This document shows positions 40,301 to 55,300 of a stretch of 64,000 nt of DNA, piece by piece. The number at the start of each line of letters is the position of its first letter. Positions within the stretch are counted from its first letter, which is position 1. The notes beneath the pieces were generated by a model. The model worked only from the letters and a program-made list of their open reading frames with translations, did no database searches and was not told where the DNA came from. Position numbers and translations under genes: made by a program. Source of the stretch: Hymenolepis diminuta (Eukaryota > Platyhelminthes > Cestoda > Cyclophyllidea > Hymenolepididae). The DNA lies in contig CAADRB010000067.1 of assembly GCA_900708905.1 (NCBI GenBank), positions 1 through 64,000 of the forward strand, given 5' to 3'.

Positions 40301-43300
40301 TTCAAGAGCGGTTTCAGGACGTCCTTTCTCTGCATAAGTCAAGTTCTGTAAACACTTTCAATAACGGACTTGTAAAGTTACTGAGGTGACAGTGAATTGA
40401 AATAAAGGAAAAGAATGTAACTGGATATCTCATTTATCAACGAGTAATAAAGGTGTCTAATCCTGTTTTGGAGACAATCGGAATTGTTATTTACAGTAGT
40501 TTGAGTCAAAATAAATAGATCTTCTTCACACCCTTCTCAATTTTTAAAAGATTATGCTAATTATCAAGAGACACCTCCAAGTCCACAATCTGGAGTAAAT
40601 GAAAGGTGATACTAGAAGAACAGTGACTCCTCTGTACACTGCAAAAATGCATTAAGAAAATCTGATTTTTATCTTGTTAAAAAACTGAATCATTTAATTA
40701 GCAGGAGTAGCATTTCGATATGATAAATAATTATACGTTTGAACGCGAATATATTCAGAGGAAACCTATATTATAAGCAACATTTAAAGTGATTCGAAAC
40801 AAACGCGTAAGACAATATATGATATCTCAAAGTACAATCAACGCACTCGTCTGCGAAGTCAGAGGCCATGGATTCGATGCCCATCAGTGCACACCCAGTG
40901 AACGGAATGGCAATAATATAGATAGCAGAATAAGGGTTTCTTACCAGGAAGGCCCCATGAAACTACTCCTTTAGCTAAGTTGAGTGTCAGAAAACACTTT
41001 CCCAAATGGACTTCGTTGCCATTAATGCAGTATACGAATCGAAAAATGGTACGCATAAGCCATTTATTGAAATCATTCTATAGAAAAAGTAAGTCTTAGT
41101 GACAATGCATTTAAACCTTGATATCAGTCAGACAGGACTTCCTTTATTTAAATTTCAATTTTAGTATACACCCTGGCTCATAGATCTGCTTAGTCTAAAA
41201 TCACACAACCAGTCACAGAACAAAAAAATAGAGAGCCCATCTAAGCATAACTTATTTGGCCAGTTTCTCACAATTCGGGTTGTCCTCGCTTAGTCTGACG
41301 ACTTCCCCTTGCTTTCCGGTATTCCAATATATACGTAGTCTAGCTTATCTCTTGATTTTCCCACTCGGAAAAGATTATGGTATCCTGTAGCTTCTAAGAT
41401 TTTCTAAACCTAATTTGGTCCGGCTCCCAAAGCAGCTTTAGTTTCAGGATTCGTGGTATTTTAAAATCTTGATTCACAAAGTTGTCTGATTCAGAGCGAT
41501 GAGAAACAAATCCAAATGACCAGCTTGAGCTTAAAAGACGAAAATGAGCTTTACATGTTAAAATTGTCCAAATACTATTTTAGTTACTCAAGTGGCCCAA
41601 CTTTTTACTTCCCGCTAAAATGATTGCAAGCCCACTTCAATAGAATATACCATTAACACATACCTTCATATAAGGGTTTGTGAGACAGAAATACTATTAA
41701 GCCTAAACTTTGACCAATTTAAAGACCAACCTAGCTGAGAGGAAAGAGAATGTCGAATCTGGGTCCCCATCTGTGGATGACTGAGTTGTCGATGTTCAGG
41801 GCTCCATCCAGAAGTGGGTTCTTCCTGACTCGCCGGAATTGTAGAAAGGCGTCGAATGAAATTGACAGGTTCTTCATAAAGTGGGGAAGTAGCATTCAAC
41901 TGCACGGAGTTATTGAGGGGCATTTCCGGTGTGGTGGTTGTCACCACAGCAGCTGTCTCGAATGAGGCGCGTTGAGATGGACCACCACAAGGTGTTGCGT
42001 AGTCGGAGGTGTTGGATGAGGAGGAAACATGATCAACGGTAGGACCAGAAGCGGATGAATCACGATAGTGACTGAAATAAGAATATGTATCAAGGTCAGA
42101 AGGCCCGAAAGACAGATTTCAGATAAAATTCTTCCTTTGATACGACTAAATACACCGGAGTACGGAAAGTGAGACTAAGAATATCTAATAATGAATCAGG
42201 GTTAAACATTGAGACAGATACTGGTAGCTGAAATGCAAAAAAATGGAGTGGTTCCAAGTTAACTTATATCAACTCTTTCATCGATATCATGGTTTTCTGT
42301 TAATATTCAAAAAAGCCTAAAGTTGAGATTAGAAAACAAGAAGAGTTCAATTAAAGGAAAGACCGCATAGTGGTTGATTTGAATGAATACACGGGACGAT
42401 GAAGAGGAAAGCATGCGCGTTCATGGTTGAAGAGTTATAAAGGCAAAAGAATGAAGGATTACGAATATCGATAAAATTCCCAGTATAAATAAAACACTGG
42501 TAATGTAAAAACAAATTAAGGAAACATTTAAGGATAAATCTCTGGAACTGGGAATTTAGGGTAACAAACATTTCTAATCGAAAATTAAGAGTCGATTCCT
42601 GGTATGAGACATTACGATATGACAATGTGAAATTTACCTATTAATCTAGACTTTAAATGAAGACTATGTTGATATTTTAACTTTCTCATCTACTTCTGAT
42701 CAGTTACTTTTTTCCCTTACTGGACTATTTGCAATTCCTCATGCTTTACCCAAAATTGAACATTTTAAAATGTTTTGTTTTAAAAAAGAACTATTACTTG
42801 ACCATATCTTTTTAGAAAGAAGATTGGCATTTCAATAACTTGATGCTACTCAGTGAATTTCAAATGAATGCAACACTTAAGTAGTCCTAATAAAATCAAG
42901 ACTAAATTAAGAGAAAATAGACATTTTGACAGTTATCTTAACAAGCCTGGAGAATCGCAGATACTGAATTAGCTGAAGATAATGATAGGTTGAGTTGGAC
43001 AGTCCTAACTAATTTCCTTTAATTAAATAACGGCAACGGGAAATGCATAGGTGGAAATTTAAAGAAAAAAAACTTAGAAATGATAAATTAACAGAAAAAA
43101 ATCAAATTTTGAGAGTGAAATGCTTTGAAGAAATGATATACCTCCACCTTTAAACCAAATAAAACAATAAAGAGAACCATGACATTTTGCGAATAACCTA
43201 TTAGGAGAAAAAATATTTAAAAAATCGAATTAAACTATGGAAATGCATATGGAATTGCAGTCATAACTAGCCAGCTCATTTTTGTATTACTCAAGCTCAT

Positions 43301-46300
43301 TTTAGTAACGCATTCACACTTTGAGAAATATTTTCCGAGAGGACTAACATTTAAAGTCAAGGAGATCGAAGAGAGTAAGGTTTGTAACCTCTCTGCTGTC
43401 AACTTAAGTGTGACTCTCCTATACAGTAATACCACTGCTATGATATATCCGCAAAAAATACGGCTAGGATATAGTTCACTCAGACTCAGAGAGAAATTTA
43501 TGAACTTTTTAAAAAGACTGTAAGAGAATAAAATTAGTGACTGTTCCGATAAAGAAGGGGTGTATCCGGAATAATTGTCTAGGTACTCGAGTCAGCAAGC
43601 CTACGCATATTAATGTCATAGAGACCACATCGAGTGTATTGCTCTTCATTCGAAAATACAGACTGTGGTTTTATGTCAATAGCCCTTTATCGAAAAGGCA
43701 GAAAGTTTGGCCAATAGGGACAGAGTTCACTCGATTTATAAAATCTTACGATAATGCGAAAACCTAACGCGATGATTTAAATTAATTGAAACACACAAAA
43801 CCCGAAAAGAAAACACAAAAAAACAATATTAGAATCGAAATTAAAAAAGGAAAATCTAAAATTGAATACGCAAGAGGTAACCCGAACCTCAACTGAAAGA
43901 ACGATGTTGAATTTGCTTTTCCTTTCCTATAAGCAAAGAAAGCCTGAAATAGTTTAAAGAAGTTGCAATTAGGGGAAAAAAATGAACGAAGTGTAATGAC
44001 GTCAAGTTTAAAAAAGAAATAGCACATTATGTAAACAAATATGAATTCTCCGAAATTTAAAGTGTCATTACGGGACGAGGTTTAACAAAGTGATCAACAA
44101 ATATTCTTAGTATTATTAATATTAAATGAAACTCTGTTGAAGAGAACGAGAGGTTTTAATTGTAGGCTCTACCATGTCGACTTACAACTGCACCGTTCTA
44201 ATTGCCAGGTGATTTTTATTGTTTTTTCATAAAACAAAGAGTCCGAAACCGGTTAACTCATGTATCTTGCCATAACGCGCGTTCCATTGCCTCAGTGTTG
44301 ATGAGTCTTCACTTTCAAAGTCCTCAATTCTACTTACTATACCTTATTCTTTTCACCCATTTCATCACGGTTGTCCGATATTTCATTCTATTTAATTTTC
44401 GGCCTTTTCAAGTGGGGAACGTCATTGCATCCTGTTAGCCTTGAAAAAGACCATTCGTTTTATAGGACATTTCTGAGCCTGATTTGAGGGGATTACCGAA
44501 GGAAAGGGGATTTTAATATTTACGGTTAAAAATGAGTACAATGTTTTTTTAAAATACATTCTAAACACCTAGTACGTTTATTTATCATTAAAACAAGTAG
44601 AACGACACTACAAATTAGTATTCGGGATCCCAAATTCAATTTTAATTCATCTCTTCGTCAGATTCCACTAAACTGATTCCCATTTTAGAGATAACAATGA
44701 AATATTAAACCGAAAAGAATAGAGCTCTTTAGGACTTATTCCATATACAGCGCATATCATAAAAATACTATTGGCTTCTTAGATGATCCCCATAAGGACA
44801 AAGGGGGAAAAAAGCTGCTACACATTCTCTTAAAAACATACACTGACCGAATTCATTTCTAAAGAATTCCTAAATAATTAAAGCAGATCCAACTAAAATC
44901 TTGGCATTTAGCTAGAATCATAAACTTAATGTTAACAATGTCACTATTACCGAACCAAGATTTGTGAGGATAAAAAGCCAATGGAGAGAGCGGCTTGGAA
45001 GCATGCAAGCCTGTGAACTTGAGCGCTTGGTATAAACAATGACATATTTTCTGAAATTGACGTGATGTTCTATCAAACGATCATTCTAAGCGCAGAACTA
45101 AATAGAATACAGTTAACGAAGATCCTTGAACATTTTTTACTCAATACATTCTGTTAGAATTGTTCTAACTATTATTGCTAATTGCTAAGACCAAACCAGT
45201 TTTCGAAATGGTATTTAAAACATCAAAAGGAAGTTGGTGTTGTAGAGTAAGTGTATTCCGGTCATTAGAGAGTCTAGACCACCCTGTAATAAAAATGAAG
45301 ATCAATACTTACCCTAGGTAGAGAAGTAGCATCACAAGGCCACTTAGGTAGGAAACTTTAACTCTGACTTACCTTTATTAGCTGGACTTAAGCAGTGTGA
45401 TTGGCTATTCTGCTCACTGAGTGCGCACTCTGATTTCAAAGGCCAACAAGCTAGCCTCTTCGCCACCGGTATTTGATTAGTGTTTTCATAACACAGCGAT
45501 ATGAATGAGAATATAATGTAATATGTGACCATCGCCCATTTGAGAAACCGTTGAAATTTACTTTTAAATGTACATTTTACGATGGCTCAGCGGTCAACAT
45601 ACACGCCAAAACAGGTCAAAGGTCATCGACTCAATACTCTGAACGACAAAACCAACCCTACTGGTTAAGGCTGAGGAGATATAAGTGTTTATAAAAGAGG
45701 CGCTTTTCACAAGGCAAGTGTTGAATGCACTGTGCTTCAGTGAGTTTGAGAGCGTTGTTATTACTTAAATTTACTGTGAAGAATGAAGAGAGTTCCGAAC
45801 CTCCATTTCTCCTACGATTGAATTGTTCGACGGTAAGGAAGGACTTTATAATAGAAACACTAAATCTCGACTGCATTGCAAAATACAAACATAAGGACAA
45901 ATGAGATAGATTCGAATAGGTGACACGTAATACTTATCGGTAGACGTTGCCAACTTCTACCCACAATCGAAACTCCTCTTCTCACAATTAAACTACCTCA
46001 CAATAATAGAGGGCTTTATGATCGAAACACTAAAACCCAGTAATATAGTGCGATGTATAACATTGCTTCCGATAGCAAAATACTTTTCTCTTCATGATCG
46101 ATGGTGATAAAATTGACAGCGTTTGAGTGACATTTCAGGTGGTGAATATTAGGACTGAATGTTATGGATTAGTCATCCGTTAATCTCCCCCATAACAACG
46201 ATTAATTTATGAGACAACAGAGATGCGTGGAGAGCATTGAACATTTACCCGATGCGATACACAAAAATGATTCACCAAAACACAAAAGGCAGAACCTGTT

Positions 46301-49300
46301 TTTGGAGACATCACTCCTGGACCCTAACTTTTGTTCAGATTTAATAAAAATTGAAACTTCCATGTAGAGAATCATGGGATCCGAAATTTAAACATAAATA
46401 ATTTGCAAATGGAAAAAAAAAACAAACAACCAACCCAACGATCACCATGTGAACAAGCCACTATGAAGTGGAATGAACGATAATAATTCGGAATCTGGAG
46501 CGAGAATTTGAGTAGAAAACGATAGAAAATGGATACATTGTTTTGGTTCAAACACAGGCAATTTGAGAAATTCACCGAACAACTATAGAATCAGTAAAAG
46601 ATGTAGGATAAAAAAAAAGTGGCATATAGAACAATTAATTAACACGGATGCATCTCCACTAGTCTATTGAATGGAATGACAACTTGGGACTGATTTTCAG
46701 ATCCGTTATTAATCTAAAGGTGAGAATTAGGGATTTCGACAAATATTTCGAAGCTGGTCCTTGATGTAGTTAGTTTACTTAGAACTCGTAAAGTATCACG
46801 CACCCAATTTGCTAATTAAGGCTAAAATAACAGCTCAAAACCCCAAAAACAACAATGAATACTACTTCGCATATGTTGAACTTGCACTACTTTGACCCAA
46901 TACCTGAAGAAATATTTCTTCTAATTTAAACGTACACATAGTGAATATTTTTATAACGTATTGTTTGGTCTCATTTTAAGGCAAAAGAATGTGGATTACA
47001 AAGATGTTGAAATAATCCTCCTCATTTTAAATTTATCTTTATAGCAAATATTTGTTGCAATCACACAAACAGGCTAGTTATCAACATACCATAGGAAAGT
47101 GGAAGTTGATACGAAAGGAAAATGAATTTATTTCAAGGAAAAAGGAAAATATATCACCCTGTTGTATTAAAAAGGTCATATTCGAAAAATAAACATTGAT
47201 TAATACCAGATGATAATATCAGCGGCCAAAAAGCAATTTCTTTTTTAAACTGATATTCACGGTTGATCAGATAAGAGAAGATCAACAATACTGGACTAGT
47301 GGATTTGGAAGTTCAGTTAGCACTACGAGAAATCCCAAATAAATCGTTTTATCTGAAAAGTCCAATTCACCTAGACTACACATCCTCTCATCACTTTCAC
47401 ACAACCAAGAAACTTCAAATAAACGGTAAGGAAAACCGGAGGAACTTAAAAAATATTAGACGAGTTTAGATAGAAAAGTGAACATTAACATACAGGCTGA
47501 ATGCAGAGGTAGCATATATCAAACAAATTTCAAGGGAAAATTAGTTATTTCCGATAACAAATTAAGCATCTCAGATATTCAATTCCACCTTTCAGACAAC
47601 AGGTGAAAGCAGAGAAAGATGAAGAGGAAGGAGTATATTCCGCCACAATCAATAACAATCTTCATGAATTTCAGACTGAACAAAATAATTTTTGTGACTC
47701 ATCCACAATTTTAATACAATTAGAGAAAGCAATAGAAATGAATACCATTGTCAACCTTATATTTATAGATAGTTAAAATGATATGTGCATTACTATTTAG
47801 CTAAAATCTGGAATTTAATAAACAAATCCTGCATTAATTTTACAAAACAATACTAGAGAATGGAATGAATGGCAACAATAAGGAATTCAAATTAATCCAA
47901 ACATTCAAAAAATAATAAAACACTAGTCGTTATGAAATGCGAATAATGTACGTGAATTAAAGACAAAATAACCTGAAGAATATGTTCCTAATACCAAAGA
48001 AGTTCATCACATATAAGAATTATTAAACTCATAAGACATCATCATCAGACCAAATCCCACTCTTAGTTACTACATAAATTTCCTAGGTTTTTAGTTCAAC
48101 TTGCAGCCTTCCCACTACTATTTATTCATTTAAAACACTAAGACATTTCAATTCCCTCGTTATGAAATTGCTATTACCATAGGCAGCTATTCAAGGCATT
48201 CTTTATCTCCTTATTTTGGTCACGATGAAGTTAGCAGAAGTTTGCTAGGGAAATATCTCAGTAGGTTACCACTAACTTACTTTACCATAAGTTTCTGAAC
48301 CGAATTATCAATATGGATCAGTGAATTTCAAACTCAGGTCATCTGACTATTCAAATGAACTTGAGAGTAGTAGATCGAATAAGACCAAAATCGACTGATT
48401 GAGCAACTGATAGCGAAGGGGTCTTCAAACATCGGTCGAGTCACAACATGTTCACAGTAGGGGTAGTTCAATCAGATGCATAAACAACCCCATAAACACA
48501 GTAGCCTGAAAAATAGCTTAACTAAGACGTGAAAGGTCAGTGAAAATTAGTCTAAGTTCAAAAAGCACTTCGCCAAACAGGACTGTAGAAATTGGAAACT
48601 AAGACATTTTAAATAATAGTTTAAGTAGTATTGGTAAGGAGACATCAAATTGGTTAATCAGGTTAAAATGACATTACGTCTGCGAGATACTAGACAACTA
48701 CCCTAAAACAGAAGCCAGAAAAAACTGAATGAAAAATGTTTCACTGCACACTCCAGGTACTATTTGATTTAGTAGGCAAAGTAGTTTTGTCCGTGGGGTT
48801 ACATAGATGATGGAAAAGGGTAGTTAACCTAATACTCGATAATTACAAAATTATGAATAGCCGTTAATCGATCAACGAATTTAGACTATTTCGGGCTTTT
48901 CAATAATGGTAACTATTTAACATATTCGACATGTAAAGTCAATAAGATAGTAATGTGCACTCAAATGACATTGGCAAGAATCGAACCTAACATCACCCGA
49001 TATCAGTAGGCTCTCAGTGGATAACGGTAAGATGTCCTAGCCAGTGCTTAAGGTCAGAAACCTTAAGTTCAAGTAAACATAGTGGTAGAACAGTCGGAAA
49101 TGAGTCACACGGTGTGCTCAGCTTTGGTAATAAAATAGTCGCAGTGGTTAGGAAACAGTCAAATCTTTATAACACAACGAGACAAAGTAAAACGCTTCAA
49201 ATTTATCTATAATGTTCCATTTATAGTATTTGAAATCATGTTTAAAACAATAGTGCCCCGGTGGCTAAGTTATTAACGCGCACGTCTGTCAAATCGAGAG

Positions 49301-52300
49301 ATCGACGCTTACTGGTGTGAATCCAGTGGGGTGATGGCCAATTGCATTCGTTAATTCTAGCCAATAAGAAGGACGATGGAATACGATTTCTCAAAAAGCG
49401 GCTTCAAGATAGCTTCTCAATTCAAATCAAGTATAGTCAACGCATTGTGAAATAGATCTGGGTCGTTCAAAACAGTCTTACAAATGTTTTAATTAACAAA
49501 AGTTATACGTGGAAACTGGAACAAAGTTCTTTGAACTAGTTCAAAAATAAGAGCCATGAAACCAGTCATTTACGTCGACATTTTAATGACAGTTTTGTAA
49601 ATTTGTCATCTAATTGGCGTCCGAGAGTCTCGAATTAATTGGAAGACATAAAAGCAGGCCATTAAGACGATGCAAATTAGACTAGAATTAATAAATTTAA
49701 CTAATTGTGAAGTAGGTCACTTATAGCCAAGTACCTAACATCGAAGACAACTTGACCTAATTCTTAGAGAACCTCATTTGTAGATCACAAAATGGAAGAA
49801 CTGGAACTGTTTATCTAGCCAAATGGCACCAATTTAAGTTCACTTCTAGATATTTCGGCCTATTCAAAGAAAAGAGGATTTAAAGCACACTTACTTCACA
49901 AATTGAACCACAGTAGTGCAATACTATTTTATTGAACGTAATGAGCAAAAATAAGGAAACTTTGAAGTCAAACACTTCGGAAGGAGAGACTTAAGATATA
50001 AAAAATGAAGATCATTTTTTAAAAGGATAATGAAATGTGAAATAATCACAGATTTGGTAAAGGCTTGGTTACCAAAATGCCTTTGGTTACAAAATGTGTT
50101 CTAGCCACAGTCTTTTCAAATATCCAGATATGCGAAAAAAAAATGGAAAATAAAAAAGCCAGCTAAATGTAATTTTAAAGTCCTTTCGGCCGAATGGAAT
50201 AATTGGCTAAAAAGGGATATTTGTAACCATATTTATTAACTTATTTAGCAATATTAACCACTAGTGATAAGTTAAACCGAGATTCGAGATAAATAATGAA
50301 ATGAAATTAACAAGATAAGGCAAGCACAAACCCATTGTCCTTCGTATATAGGTAGACGATTTTCACTGGCTTCAATTGTGAACAAACAAAATATATGTTA
50401 AAATAACCTTGAGAAGTAAAATGATAAATGATGGCAGTGCTTAAAAGGGCAAAAATATGAACAACAGTTGCTTGTTGCCAAAAGATGTTTATATAATATT
50501 TATTTACTGAGGTGATTAACATTTATAAGCTATTCTTCTAAGGAACCAGTATTTGGTAAGTATACTTTCCGGAAAAAGGGTCAATCAAGACACATTTAAA
50601 AAACATCTAATATATACGCATTATAGTTTTAAATAGATTCCAAAAATCAATACAGCCACTATATTTTCATACAAACTGGAAAGATTACAAAAGCTTGAAT
50701 GAAAAAGGATGAACGAAGAAATTCCGATCACTTTGAAAGGAAGTCAAATCTTATTTAAAAATAAGTCGACGATAGTTGGGCACAAAATAATTCACAGCCT
50801 ATAGAATGTAAGTATTTTGCAGAACCTATCCTCAATAAACGCATAACGTTCAGAAGCCCCTCTTATGAGAAACTGCCAATCTACAATAATACAATATTAA
50901 CTATCCGTTAACAGAATTTCGCCATTACCTATCATCCTCTTATTAAACTCAACCCTTCCGTTTAATCACAATTTCAGCTTATTTGCTACAAGACTGAAGC
51001 TTTCTCTGTTCTCTTCAAATAAATCATTGGGTTACGGTCTTTTCCTTCTTCTTGCCATAGTCTATTTGACTAGAAACGTGCATTCTGCTACCACTCCCCC
51101 TACTGTATTAACCGGGACGTTGGCTACGCAATTCATTGAATGGATGTAAGACCCGATATGATATAGGAATTTGACTGGTTTAATCTTAAACACGGCTATG
51201 ACATAGGTTTTTTCCCATTTGCAGGTAGATACGTCATCGGGGAAAGCAAATGCAGATAATTTGTTGAATTCTATCCTTGAAGCTGGACACAAGGATATGG
51301 AATCATAAATCAGCGTATTGATGTCATCAATCACCTGCATTTAATCAGCGTTTTTCATTGAAAAATAAATTGAAATAAAAGCGGAATAAACAGCAACAGA
51401 AATAACATGCAATACTAATAAAGTGATGTATGTACTTATCAAATAAAAGTTTTCCTAGTGAAGAAAATCTCTATTACAAATACAAACCAAACCAAATAAT
51501 CACACTGACATTCGAAAATGCCCAATTTACAATGCTTAACGCACCACTCGTCAAAGAAAAAAGCATTAAGAAAGGGGTAAAAGTCAACCGTTCACAGAGT
51601 GTAAAAGCATACACGACCATTAACTATAGTGAGATGATCACGATAATTGGATTTATCGCTTCATTATAACCATACCAATTAATGCTGATGTCTAACAGGT
51701 TTCTTCATTAGAGGCACTTCACACTAATTCCCTCTCATCAAAAAGCATTACTGGAAGAAAATTCCCCTTGACGTTGACTTAGGCACCAATTAGCGTACAT
51801 GTTCAAATAATTGAAGTAATTTAGAAGACCTCTATTACGTTGATTATAGACTATTATTTCAGTCAAAGTAAAGTGATATTCACTTCATCTCGAACTTGGA
51901 GCATTTTACAAGAAAAAATTAAAAATTACACATGAAAGTTGATGAATAGAAGCCAAACTTTGTAATGGTGCTTGATATACTCCGGGTTTTAAGGTATACA
52001 TATAACATTTTATTATGACGACCATCATGAGATAATGGAAGAGAATAAAATTGTAGGTTTTATGAAATCCGGAGGAGGGGATAAGAAAAACCATATACGA
52101 AAATAGATGAGCATTGAGAAATTGGTCATTTTGGGCCTAAGAGACAGCCACTATATTCAAGAAAATTTCCATTGAATTCTAACTTAATTGAGGATAGAAT
52201 TTATGATAAAATTAGACTATTTTAATGAATTTCTTCACCATTACACCCTAGACACTTGGTAAGCAGCACATTTAATTTTTATAGCTACTTTTAAAAATAA

Positions 52301-55300
52301 CTGTCAGAAAATAACTAGTAGAGAATTGATCATTCTCGGTTGGAACAACGGACAAATCGCAACATTCTTGGATTTTATATTAAAACTTTTTAGCAAAGAT
52401 ATATGTGAATTATAAAGGCGACAGTGACGCTATACCATTTAATCGTTTAAGGTCGTGCAGCTTCATATGTATACTTTCTTCTGCGACCAAACGAAAAATA
52501 ACTATTCTGTGAAAAAATATGAACTCAAATTTCACGAGTCTTAACCATAAAGATCCTCAAGAGCTTCAGGAAAAATATTTAGATTTAAATATCGAAATCC
52601 CAAAATTTTCTTTCTCCCTCTCTCTAAACCCAGTGCTCTTTTCAAATCGTACTTCTTAAGTGAACAGATCATTATTCTTTTAATTAAAGTGACAGCTTTT
52701 AACTTAAAATTGCACGTGTTCTAATCAATCCGGAACAAATCACCCAATCAAATAACTCAAATAAACTAATAACAAGTTAGACCGGCATATCATTCTTAAA
52801 ATAGCTCTGAAACGTATTCATCAAACCAGTAAAACATTTCAGGATCAAGAAATCCCAGACGTTGGCAGCATTGATCAAATATCTGAATTCATGAAAATCA
52901 TCGCATTTCCAAAGAAGCTGAGAATAAAGATCTCAAAACCAACAGATACTAAAAACGAGAAAGAATCATTTGTAACAGGCAACGAATTCACTTAATAAAG
53001 TCATGTTCATCGAACCAAATTAATGAATATTTAAGCGGAAAATTGTTTGCCAGAATGTGACGAAAGATAACATGAAAAATTTACTTCCCCTAATCTTCAG
53101 CAAAGGTAAACAAGAAATTTAAATAAATGAGTGAAAGAGTTTTGAAAGCTGATTGAGAGCCGACAGTTAACAAGCTGCACTTTTGCTAAAATGGCAGGCT
53201 AGAAGAGCCTCTCAGACAAATTGTGGGAAGAAATAGCAGTTTCCTCCCCAGCTCAGAAATTTTTATCTAAAGTCCGTGAGAAATGGAGATAAATAAACAG
53301 AATTTAACGTTCTTTAGAAAGAAAACAGTTATGGATCAAATAGGGACATCCAAAGTTTTTCCGTATGATAAAGTTAAGACAAGGAGCCAAAACCACCACT
53401 GCAATGAGTATTTCAAAGAAAATTATTAAGCCTAATGATCACGGTTAATTAAATAAGAAATAAACTTAATAGCAATCTTGAAAGCTAATATTGACAGTGC
53501 AAATACGTAAGGAATCATTGTGCACCAATGATCCGCCGATCGAATACAGATGATCTGAATCTTGAGAAACAGGAAACAAATCGGATGGAAACAATCAAAT
53601 CTTCCTAGGCAGTAATTTCGGTAAAAATAAAACCTGGAAACTAAGAATGAACTATAGAACATAAATTCAGCATTATGTGCAAGAAAACTACATTAAATAA
53701 TGAATGGCGGTGGTCGCTCACATATGTATGATTATCAAATAACATAGATCTGAAATCCGTCGAATGTATCCCATTAGTGGGATTACTGAAATGAAAAATT
53801 CTAAATGCGAAACATGTCGATGCGTTCGAATAGTGGTTGAAAATTCTATTGCTTTCAATATTTTTGTGTGTGGCATGGGACGGCACAGAAATACGAAAGT
53901 GTAAAATATATGGATTCTTTCGATAGCATGACGATTAATGTAGACGTCTGTCCAGATCGACACGTATTCACTGATGTGAATGACCAACCACGCTGGTTAA
54001 CTCTGATCAACTAGAAGCGTGATAGTTTGACTTTAGAATGCCATCCCTCAATTCAAGAGGTACTAACACTTTTCCTAATGTTCTTGCAACGTTTGAACCC
54101 TTTTCAAGGTAAACATTTATTAATAAAGATTGCTCAGGAATCGTACGATACAGTCTATGAAAAAAATCAATTTTATGTTAGTTTCCATTGATACTTTTGA
54201 TTTCTCAACCCTAACCCCAAGCAATTTTACCGTATTTACGTTGTAGAATATTCATCGATTAAAAAAGTGATGGTAATGAAAAGAATTGCTGAATGTTCAT
54301 CAACATCGTAGCCAAATAAGCGCATTCAAAGACAACGTGAAAACACTACGGATCTTAGTACATAAATCGGTTAAATTGTCATTGATCTCCATATATAAGA
54401 AAAAAATTTTCCATTCAAATAAACTATTTAGCCCCAATACCTATGCAATACGCCTCAGACATATTGCTGTTAAATAGAATTATTAAAAATTATTAATGTT
54501 AACGACAACTGGTCCGAAAAGAGATTTAATAAATACATAAACTGTCTTAGAATAAACTTGTCAGCTGAGACTCATAATCTTTAGTCATGGGGAATTAATT
54601 AGCTGTGATAAAAACTGTCCAAATAGACCCATGTGGAATTAGATTTACGTACCGACGACATGCAAGTGATCTCCTTCTATTAACACATTTAAAATAGGAT
54701 AATATTCAAATTGCTTAGAAATAATAGCGCTGAAAAACAAAACAAAAAATTGTGATCAAACTGATAGTCTAAGTTGAATTCGGGAATAAAAAACCCAATC
54801 GAGCATAACTATCAGAGATTTTAAATGGAATTGTTAAAATGACTTTAAAATCGAATACAATAATCTTTTAAATAAAACATTGGCCAAAACTCACATAGGA
54901 ACATGAGTGATAGGTGAAGAATTGCTATTGCTAACAACAGCTGGTGGCATCGAATGTCGCTTCAGACGCCTCTGTCGTTGACCGAGTGAAACTGACGACG
55001 AAGTCGAGAAGTGATGCGACGAGGGAGGAAACAAATGGGGAAGGGGAGGTGGCGGTGGTGACGGACATGGGCCAAAGGTGAGTAAATCCAAGTGCTCCAA
55101 AAGGACTTGTCGTCGTTCTTCAACATGAGGAGGTAAACGACAACAGTTTTGAGCGAGCTCGCTTGCCAAAAAGGCTCGCAATTCGCTCAATACCGCTGCA
55201 ACAATACGAGGGAACAAGATTAAGGTGTTAATTACTGAAATAGTATTATAGCAAGAGGCTGACAAGAGATTAACATTCGGCAGTGAAGTGCTTATATATT

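Larger units (their letters stand above)
42072..54894. other. AFAP1-like intron 2 (12.8 kb)
   Basis: The largest intron. Holds family-B copy 4, several SINE-like copies, GK-like fragments 4 and 5 and the minus ORF at 51062-51340. No AFAP1-type exon was found in it. Confidence 0.6.

Noticed and set aside
48975..49055. Functional tRNA gene on the minus strand
   Set aside because: The B box is exact but acceptor and anticodon stems do not pair, and related sequences elsewhere mark it as SINE-derived.
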